Positions 6,605-11,650 of a stretch of 11,650 nt of DNA are shown here, piece after piece (position 1 is the stretch's first letter; each line of letters starts with the position of its first letter). The notes under the pieces are model-generated. The model saw nothing but the letters and a program-made list of their open reading frames with translations. It searched no databases and was not told where the DNA came from. The stretch is from JANNGZ01 sp031404155 (lineage in GTDB: Bacteria > Pseudomonadota > Gammaproteobacteria > Burkholderiales > Burkholderiaceae_C), in NCBI GenBank assembly GCA_031404155.1, contig JANNGZ010000418.1, forward strand, positions 1 through 11,650, in the 5' to 3' direction. The position numbers and the translations under genes were made by a program.

Positions 6605-7462
6605 TCAGGCCAGCGATGCAGTTTCCGGACTGCCCATCGATGCGCCGGTGCAACGTTCCAGCCCGGCCAGGTCGCGGCGGGTTTCGACGCGGGTGAAACC
6701 CGCTCTGCCCAGGCGATGGCGGACCGCGGCGCCTTGGTCGTGGCCATGCTCCAGCAGCAACCAGGCGCCCGGCGCCATGTGCTGCGCGGCGCCCGCAACG
6801 ATGCGCTCGATGGCGCCCAGGCCGTCGCCGCCGGGAGTGAGCGCTTCGCGCGGTTCGTGCACCAGTGCTTTCAGGTGAGGATCGCCCTCTGCGATGTAGG
6901 GTGGGTTGCTCAGCACCAGGTCGAGCGCCTCCGCGTCCACGGCCTGCCACCAATCACTCACGCTGAACCGCAGCTCAAGGCCGAGCGCCGCGGCGTTCTG
7001 GCGCGCCACGTCCAGCGCTGCTGCGCTGGCGTCGGTTGCGTGCATCCGCACATGTGGGCACGCCCGCTTGACCGCCAGCGCGATCGCGCCACTGCCGGCG
7101 CCGAGGTCGAGCACTCTTGGTGAATCGACGCTGCCGAGAGCGCCGCCGAGCAACTCGATCGCCCAGTCGACCAGCGTTTCGGTCTCCGGGCGCGGCACCA
7201 GTACCTCGGGCGTCACCCGCAGCACCAGCCCGTGGAACTCGCGCTCGCCGGTGATGTAGGCCAGCGGCGTGCCTGCCGCGCGGCGCGCCAGGTCGGCGAC
7301 GACGCTTTGGCATTGCGGCGCGTCGAGCGCGGTGTCGTCGTGGGCGATCAGCCAGGCGCGGCTGCGGCCGAGTTGCCGGGCGATGAGCAACTGTGCGTCG
7401 AGCCGGTCCACGCCCATCGCGCGCGCGCGCGCGAGCAGCGCGGCGACGGTGTTCGCGTTCAC
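6605..7462 (-). CDS. prmC: Release factor glutamine N5-methyltransferase
   Basis: PrmC (HemK) methylates the glutamine of the GGQ motif in release factors RF1 and RF2 using S-adenosylmethionine, which improves termination. The 285-residue product has an N-terminal helical domain with the family segment PLAYITGEREFHGL (66-79), then VPRPETE (89-95). The Rossmann SAM site DLGAGSGAIAL spans 119-129, and the catalytic NPPY sits at 186-189. These are all hallmark residues of the family. Translation starts at GTG 7462, which overlaps the prfA stop as GTGA; the methyltransferase is thus coupled to one of its own substrates. A 16-base alternating CG run lies within codons 10-15. The downstream gene is separated by 182 bases. 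Confidence 0.97.
   Translation of the reverse strand: MNANTVAALLARARAMGVDRLDAQLLIARQLGRSRAWLIAHDDTALDAPQCQSVVADLARRAAGTPLAYITGEREFHGLVLRVTPEVLVPRPETETLVDWAIELLGGALGSVDSPRVLDLGAGSGAIALAVKRACPHVRMHATDASAAALDVARQNAAALGLELRFSVSDWWQAVDAEALDLVLSNPPYIAEGDPHLKALVHEPREALTPGGDGLGAIERIVAGAAQHMAPGAWLLLEHGHDQGAAVRHRLGRAGFTRVETRRDLAGLERCTGASMGSPETASLA
7418..7433. repeat. (CG)8 alternating tract inside prmC
   Basis: Sixteen bases of uninterrupted alternating C and G near the 5' end of prmC, coding Arg-Ala repeats. Such tracts can slip in replication and can adopt Z-DNA. Two-base changes would shift the prmC frame. Confidence 0.8.
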
Positions 7463-8541
7463 CCGCCGGTCTCCAGCGCTGTCAGCTGCTCGGCCGCGCG
7501 TGCGGCCTGCAGGGCGGCGACCACGTCGTCGAGCTCGCCGCCCAGGATCGCGCCGAGCTTGTACAGCGTGAGGTTGATGCGGTGGTCGGTGAGCCGGCCC
7601 TGCGGAAAGTTGTAGGTGCGGATGCGGTCGGAGCGGTCGCCGCTGCCGATCAGGCTCTTGCGCGTCGCGGCTTCCTTGGCTGCGCGTTCGCTACGCTCCT
7701 TGTCGTTCAGCCGCGCCGCCAGCACGGCCAGCGCCTTGGCCTTGTTGCGGTGCTGCGAGCGGTCGTCCTGGCACTCGGCGACGATGCCGGTGGGCAGGTG
7801 GGTGATGCGGATTGCGCTGTCGGTCTTGTTCACATGCTGGCCGCCGGCGCCGCTGGCGCGGAAGGTGTCGATGCGCAACTCGGCCGGGTTGATCTTCACT
7901 TCCTCGGCCTCGTCGGGTTCGGGCATCACCGCCACGGTGCAGGCGCTGGTGTGGATGCGGCCTTGTGTTTCGGTGGTCGGCACGCGTTGCACACGGTGGC
8001 CGCCGCTCTCGAACTTCAGCCGCTCGTAGACCCGCTCGCCCTCGACCCGCAACACAATTTCCTTGTAGCCGCCGAGGTCGGACAAACTTTCGCTCATCAC
8101 CTCGGTTTTCCAGCCCATGCGCTCGGCATAACGCAGCAGCATGCGGGTCAGGTCGGCGGCGAACAGCGCCGACTCGTCGCCGCCGGTGCCGGCACGAACT
8201 TCGACAAACGCATTGCGGTCGTCGTCCGGGTCGCGTGGCAGCAGGGCGGTTTGCAACTCGGCGTGCAGGCGTTCGAGGTCGCCTTCGGCGCCCGCGATTT
8301 CCTCACGCGCCATCTCGGCCATCTCGGGGTCGGTGAGCATCTCGCGCGCGCCTGAAAGGTCGCGCTCGCGCTGCTCGTAGCGGCGAAAGCGCTCGACCAG
8401 CGACGCCGCTTCGGATTGCTCGCGCGCCAGCGTGCGGTAGCGCTTCATGTCCGAGGCCAGGTTCGGCTCGGCCAGGTTCGCGTCGAGTTCGGCCAGGCGC
8501 ATCGCGAGGCGTTCGAACTGCTGACGCAGGGAGTCTTTCAT
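7459..8541 (-). CDS. prfA: Peptide chain release factor 1
   Basis: RF1 recognises UAA and UAG in the ribosomal A site and triggers peptide release. The product has 360 residues, the same as E. coli RF1. The tripeptide anticodon region is P188-T189-T190, fitting the RF1 P-x-T rule, and the peptidyl-tRNA hydrolysis motif is G233-G234-Q235 within RASGAGGQHVNKTDSAIR. The segments RAGTGGDESALFAADL and GSGDRSDRIRTYNFPQGR are standard. No programmed frameshift is present or expected for RF1. ATG 8541 gives the usual N-terminus (MKDSLRQQFERL), but there is no Shine-Dalgarno sequence before it. A 21-codon open frame upstream ends across the ATG. prmC follows with a four-base overlap, and hemA lies 95 bases upstream on the same strand, the classic hemA-prfA-prmC unit. 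Confidence 0.98.
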   Translation of the reverse strand: MKDSLRQQFERLAMRLAELDANLAEPNLASDMKRYRTLAREQSEAASLVERFRRYEQRERDLSGAREMLTDPEMAEMAREEIAGAEGDLERLHAELQTALLPRDPDDDRNAFVEVRAGTGGDESALFAADLTRMLLRYAERMGWKTEVMSESLSDLGGYKEIVLRVEGERVYERLKFESGGHRVQRVPTTETQGRIHTSACTVAVMPEPDEAEEVKINPAELRIDTFRASGAGGQHVNKTDSAIRITHLPTGIVAECQDDRSQHRNKAKALAVLAARLNDKERSERAAKEAATRKSLIGSGDRSDRIRTYNFPQGRLTDHRINLTLYKLGAILGGELDDVVAALQAARAAEQLTALETGG

Positions 8542-8603
8542 CGTGGCGGCACCGGGGAGTCGGGTTCAATCGGGGGCCGGCGGCCAAGCGCGGCCACAAG
8601 CAT
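8538..8603 (-). other. Possible 21-codon leader ORF overlapping the prfA start
   Basis: An ATG at 8603 opens 21 codons whose TGA stop (8540-8538) overlaps the prfA ATG as ATGA. This geometry allows translational coupling, and prfA itself lacks a Shine-Dalgarno sequence. The peptide is rich in Pro and Arg and matches nothing I recognise. The mini-ORF also lacks a clear ribosome site, so it may be chance in GC-rich DNA. Confidence 0.25.
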
Positions 8604-8618
8604 GAACTGGCGTGGATG

Positions 8619-8637
8619 GCGACGCGGGCAGCGTCGC
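8619..8637 (-). other. Hairpin directly after hemA
   Basis: A perfect 7-base-pair stem (GCGACGC/GCGTCGC) with a five-base loop begins at the last base of the hemA TAG. No U-tract follows, so it is unlikely to be a full terminator. It may protect the hemA 3' end after processing or reduce read-through into prfA. Confidence 0.4.
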
Positions 8638-9965
8638 TAGTTCGCGGGGTCGGGTGCGATCGGCGAATCTCCGGGCAGCGTGTCCGGCGCGCGCGAGGTG
8701 CGGCGCAGGAACAGGCGCGAGACGGTCTGCGTCACCTGCTCACGCTGCGCCGCGTCGGCCGAGTTCAACTCGGCGAGCGCGCCGTGCATCATCTTTTGGG
8801 TGAGCCCGCGCGAGAGTGCATCGAGCACCGCGTCCACGCTTTCGCCACGCGCGAGCAGCTTGCGCGCCCGTGCGATCTCGGCCACGCGCCAGTCGTCGGT
8901 CTGACGCTGCAGGGCCTGGATCAGCGGCACGCTGGCGCGCTGGTCGAGCCAGTGCACAAAACTCTGCACCCCGGCGTCGATGATCGCCTCGGCCTGCTGC
9001 ACCGCGGCTTCGCGTTTTTCGCCGGCGCTTTGCACCAGCGCGGAAAGGTCGTCGACGGTGTAGAGGTACACGTCGGAAAGGCGTGCCACTTCGGGCTCGA
9101 TGTCGCGCGGCACCGCCAGGTCGACCATGAACATCGGCCGGTGGCGCCGCGCCTTCAATGCCCGTTCCACCGCACCCAGGCCGATGATCGGCAGCGAGCT
9201 CGCGGTGCACGAGATCACAGCGTCGAACTCGTGCAGGCGCTGTGGCAGGTCGGCCAGGCGCAACGCGGTGGCAGCGAAGCGGCCGGCGAGTTTTTCGCCG
9301 CGTTCCAGCGTGCGGTTGGCCACCGCCATCGTCTTGGGCTCGCGCGCGGCAAAGTGGGTGGCCACCAGCTCGATCATCTCGCCGGCGCCGACAAACAGCA
9401 CGTGGATGTCGCGCAGGTCTTCGAAGAGCTGTGCGGCCAGGCGCACCGAAGCGGCGGCCATGCTGATCGAGTGCGAGCCGATCTCGGTCGAGGTGCGCAC
9501 TTCCTTGGCCACCGAAAAGGAGCGCTGGAAAAGCTGGTGCAGCGTGGTGCCGAGCATGCCGGCGGCGTCGGCCTCGCGCACCGCCTGCTTCATCTGGCCG
9601 AGGATCTGCGGCTCGCCGAGCACCATCGAGTCCAGGCCGCTGGCCACCCGGAAGGCATGCCGCGCCGCGGCACGTTCTTCCATCACGTAGGTGTGGTGCG
9701 CCAAGGCATCACCCGCTACACCGCCTTGTGCTGCAAGCCAGTCGATCGCCGGGCGCACCAGTTCGCGCGCCTCGTGCGCCGATGCGGCGACGTAGAGCTC
9801 GGTGCGGTTGCAGGTCGACAGCAGCGCGGCTTCGGGCAGCGCGCGCCCGGCACGTTCGCGAAAGCCGAGCAAAGCCGGCGTCAATTGCTCGGGCGCAAAC
9901 GCAAACCGGCCGCGCAAGTCCAGCGGTGCGGTGTTGTGGTTCAGGCCGAGGGCAAAGACACTCAT
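8637..9965 (-). CDS. hemA: Glutamyl-tRNA reductase
   Basis: HemA reduces glutamyl-tRNA(Glu) with NADPH to glutamate-1-semialdehyde, the committed step of C5-pathway tetrapyrrole synthesis. That this gene is present shows an organism making heme from glutamate. The 442-residue product starts with MSVFALGLNHNTAPLDLR, matching the family N-terminus. The catalytic cysteine is C52 in LLSTCNRTE. LDSMVLGEPQILGQMK (110-125) is the substrate-site block, VGAGEM (191-196) begins the NADPH-binding domain, and VDLAVPRDIEPEV follows later. The C-terminal helical dimerisation domain contains the LIQALQ segment, and the last 25 or so residues are a Pro/Arg-rich tail. A perfect TATAAT ends six bases before the ATG and no Shine-Dalgarno sequence is present, so the mRNA may be leaderless. 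prfA and prmC follow on the same strand. Confidence 0.98.
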   Translation of the reverse strand: MSVFALGLNHNTAPLDLRGRFAFAPEQLTPALLGFRERAGRALPEAALLSTCNRTELYVAASAHEARELVRPAIDWLAAQGGVAGDALAHHTYVMEERAAARHAFRVASGLDSMVLGEPQILGQMKQAVREADAAGMLGTTLHQLFQRSFSVAKEVRTSTEIGSHSISMAAASVRLAAQLFEDLRDIHVLFVGAGEMIELVATHFAAREPKTMAVANRTLERGEKLAGRFAATALRLADLPQRLHEFDAVISCTASSLPIIGLGAVERALKARRHRPMFMVDLAVPRDIEPEVARLSDVYLYTVDDLSALVQSAGEKREAAVQQAEAIIDAGVQSFVHWLDQRASVPLIQALQRQTDDWRVAEIARARKLLARGESVDAVLDALSRGLTQKMMHGALAELNSADAAQREQVTQTVSRLFLRRTSRAPDTLPGDSPIAPDPAN

Positions 9966-9971
9966 CGTGCG

Positions 9972-9977
9972 ATTATA
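9972..9977 (-). promoter_or_regulatory. -10 box of hemA promoter (perfect TATAAT)
   Basis: TATAAT on the minus strand, flanked upstream by GAAATTT in an AT-rich patch. The six-base gap to ATG 9965 places the expected start of RNA at or next to the A of the ATG. No TTGACA-like -35 is present 16-18 bases upstream, so an activator may be needed or the match may be fortuitous. Confidence 0.55.
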
Positions 9978-9979
9978 AA
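9974..9979 (+). promoter_or_regulatory. Possible plus-strand -10 box for the 93-residue membrane protein
   Basis: TATAAA on the plus strand (five of six to consensus) overlaps the hemA -10 box, so the AT patch could serve both directions. The resulting leader before ATG 10082 would be about 95 bases. No -35 match is seen upstream. Confidence 0.25.
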
Positions 9980-10081
9980 ATTTCGGGAGTCAGGAGGGGC
10001 TTGCGCTGTATCAGCCGCGTGCCTGCGCTTGATGGCCTCAGCCGAGACCGCGCTGCCGCCGCATCGCCGACACTGAAGCCC

Positions 10082-10363
10082 ATGGGCCCCATTGACGCTT
10101 TCTGGCATATCAGCAACTTCCTCGCGCCGGCGTTCGGCATGGCGGCGATCGCCGCGGGGCTCGGCAAACTCGCCTGGCGCCGCACCCTGGCCGGTGTTTC
10201 CTGGCGCCGCCTAGCCGCGTGGGCCGCCGGCGCCAACAGCCTGGTGTTGATCGCAGGCCTGGTGCTGCAGGGCCGCGACGGGGTCATGAGCACCTACGCC
10301 GCGATGGTGGTGGCCAGCGCCGTCGCGCTCTGGTGGGCGGGTTTCGGGGCGCGCCGCGCCTGA
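10082..10363 (+). CDS. Small three-helix membrane protein, function unknown
   Basis: A 93-residue protein with about three hydrophobic segments: residues 9-28 (ISNFLAPAFGMAAIAAGLGK), about 43-59 (AAWAAGANSLVLIAGLV) and 69-88 (STYAAMVVASAVALWWAGFG). Loops carry RR and WRR, consistent with inner-membrane topology. The first start with sensible sequence is ATG 10082; the frame is open further upstream but the extension is Arg-rich and lacks hydrophobic character. No strong ribosome site is visible. The gene is divergent from hemA and convergent with miaB, 39 bases away. I recall similar short proteins beginning MGPIDAFWH in Burkholderiales but know no function. A coding role is supported by the clean alternation of hydrophobic and basic segments. 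Confidence 0.7.
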   Translation: MGPIDAFWHISNFLAPAFGMAAIAAGLGKLAWRRTLAGVSWRRLAAWAAGANSLVLIAGLVLQGRDGVMSTYAAMVVASAVALWWAGFGARRA

Positions 10364-10402
10364 CTTGCTGCGGCCTGGTCGAGCAGAGTTCGCATCGCTG
10401 GC

Positions 10403-11650
10403 TCAGACGGCAAGTTCGGCATCGCGAAGCAAAACTTCGCCGCGCAGCGAGTGGGGCAAGGCCTGGGTGATGTTCACATCGAGCATCTGCCCCACCAGGC
10501 GCGGCGGGCCCTTGAAGTTGACGATGCGGTTGCACTCGGTGCGGCCCATCAACTCCGCCGCGTCCTTGCGCGACGGACCCTGCACCAGGATGCGCTGCAC
10601 CGTGCCGACACGCGACACGCTGATGCGCCGCACGTTGGCTTCGATCGTGGCTTGCAGGTGTTGCAGGCGCTTGAGCTTCAGCGCCTGCGGCGTGTCGTCG
10701 GCCAAGGCCGCAGCGGGCGTGCCCGGGCGCGGGCTGAAGACGAAGCTGAACGAACTGTCGTAGCCGATCTCCTCGATCAAGGCCATCATGCGGGCGAAGT
10801 CGTCTTCGGTCTCCCCGGGGAAACCGACGATGAAGTCGCTGGACAGGCTGATGTCGGGGCGGATTGCACGCAGCTTGCGGATCGTGCTTTTGTATTCGAG
10901 CGAGGTGTAGCCGCGCTTCATCGCCGCGAGGATGCGGTCCGAACCGTGTTGCACTGGCAGGTGCAGGTGGTTCACCAGTTTCGGCAGGCGGGCATAGGCC
11001 TGCACGAGCCGTGGCGTGAACTCGTTGGGGTGGCTGGTGGTGTAGCGAATGCGTGCGATGCCGGGAATCTCGTGCACGTACTCCAGCAGCAGCGCGAAGT
11101 CGGCGATCTCGGGCGCCCCTTGGCCCCCCACGCCGCCGCGACTCGAACCCATGGGTCCGCGGTAGGCGTTCACGTTCTGGCCGAGCAGGGTCACTTCCTT
11201 CACGCCCTGGTCGGCCAGGCCGGCCACCTCGGTGAGCACGTCGTCGAAGCGCCGGCTCACCTCTTCGCCGCGGGTGTAGGGCACCACGCAATACGAGCAG
11301 TACTTGGAGCAGCCCTCCATGATCGAGACGAAGGCGCTGGCCCCATCCACTTTCGCGGGCGGCAGGTGGTCGAACTTCTCGATCTCGGGGAAACTGATGT
11401 CCACCTGCGGGCGCCGCGTGCGCGTGCGTGCCTCGATCATCTGCGGCAGGCGGTGCAGGGTCTGCGGGCCGAACACCAGGTCGACATAGGGCGCGCGCTC
11501 GATGATTGCGGCACCTTCCTGGCTCGCCACACAACCGCCCACGCCGATCAACACGCCCCTTTGTTTCAGGTGCTTGACCCGGCCGAGGTCACTGAAGACT
11601 TTCTCTTGCGCCTTCTCGCGCACCGAACAGGTGTTGAAGAGGATCAGGTC
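10403..11650 (-). CDS. miaB: tRNA-2-methylthio-N6-dimethylallyladenosine synthase (5' end outside window)
   Basis: MiaB is a radical-SAM enzyme that adds a methylthio group to i6A37 of tRNAs reading codons that start with U, which steadies codon pairing. About 415 residues are visible, and the frame is open to the window edge. By comparison with E. coli MiaB about 40 N-terminal residues are missing, including the first cluster cysteine. Two cysteines of the auxiliary 4Fe-4S site are seen, in LFNTCSVRE (11627-11629) and GGCVASQEG (11531-11533). The radical-SAM triad CSKYCSYC (CxxxCxxC) lies at 11288-11311. GQNVNAYRG, IVGFPGETEDDF and FSPRPGTPAA follow in order. The C-terminal TRAM domain (about 10420-10620) contains the NRIVNFKG segment. 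The gene is convergent with the small membrane protein gene. Confidence 0.97.
   Translation of the reverse strand, partial: DLILFNTCSVREKAQEKVFSDLGRVKHLKQRGVLIGVGGCVASQEGAAIIERAPYVDLVFGPQTLHRLPQMIEARTRTRRPQVDISFPEIEKFDHLPPAKVDGASAFVSIMEGCSKYCSYCVVPYTRGEEVSRRFDDVLTEVAGLADQGVKEVTLLGQNVNAYRGPMGSSRGGVGGQGAPEIADFALLLEYVHEIPGIARIRYTTSHPNEFTPRLVQAYARLPKLVNHLHLPVQHGSDRILAAMKRGYTSLEYKSTIRKLRAIRPDISLSSDFIVGFPGETEDDFARMMALIEEIGYDSSFSFVFSPRPGTPAAALADDTPQALKLKRLQHLQATIEANVRRISVSRVGTVQRILVQGPSRKDAAELMGRTECNRIVNFKGPPRLVGQMLDVNITQALPHSLRGEVLLRDAELAV

Noticed and set aside
7972..7980. PTT in place of the E. coli PAT tripeptide in RF1
   Set aside because: The rule for RF1 is P-x-T, and a middle threonine is, as far as I recall, common in betaproteobacterial RF1. 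It does not suggest altered stop-codon use.
8616..10076. Plus-strand open frame of 486 codons opposite hemA
   Set aside because: Shadow of hemA; His/Arg/Gln-rich with no motif, and hemA on the other strand carries all its catalytic residues.
10284..11534. Second minus-strand frame of 416 codons overlapping miaB
   Set aside because: Arg/Pro/His-rich shadow in another frame. miaB in the neighbouring frame has all the cysteine motifs.
1..11650. CRISPR array, mobile element, toxin-antitoxin or phage-defence system
   Set aside because: No regularly spaced repeats, transposase, integrase, small paired toxin/antitoxin genes or nuclease/helicase modules were found. All but three genes belong to known housekeeping or envelope enzyme families.

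Overview
This GC-rich window carries a dense set of housekeeping genes. It reads as chromosomal DNA of a betaproteobacterium, most likely of the order Burkholderiales. The evidence is the run hemA-prfA-prmC followed by grxD-ubiX, the rppH-proS divergent pair next to proB, protein sequences of betaproteobacterial style, and strong GC preference at third codon positions. I see no insertion sequence, phage gene, integrase, tRNA, rRNA or CRISPR array. No intergenic gap exceeds about 185 bases.

Left part (1-4817). The 3' end of proB (proline synthesis) runs convergent to rppH (mRNA 5'-end decapping). rppH is divergent from proS (prolyl-tRNA synthetase) across a 122-base gap with an AT-rich patch. 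proS is followed directly by a DUF418-type membrane protein and then a small SLT-type lytic transglycosylase with a Tat-like signal. These three form a tight chain: the proS stop touches the next ATG, and the next pair overlaps as GTGA.

Middle part (4791-9965), all on the minus strand. In transcription order it holds hemA (first committed step of tetrapyrrole synthesis), prfA (release factor 1), prmC (methylates the GGQ glutamine of release factors), a small predicted outer-membrane beta-barrel protein, grxD (CGFS monothiol glutaredoxin, Fe-S delivery) and ubiX (prenyl-FMN synthesis for ubiquinone). prfA/prmC and grxD/ubiX overlap by the same four-base GTGA junction. hemA has a perfect TATAAT six bases before its ATG, which suggests a leaderless transcript.

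Right part (10082-11650). A 93-residue membrane protein of unknown function is divergent from hemA and convergent with miaB (tRNA methylthiotransferase), whose N-terminus lies outside the window.

I did not find a clearly new multi-gene system. The best candidates for new biology are the uncharacterised outer-membrane protein, the DUF418 protein and the 93-residue membrane protein. At the regulatory level they are the likely leaderless hemA start, a 21-codon mini-ORF overlapping the prfA start, and a palindrome over the putative grxD promoter.
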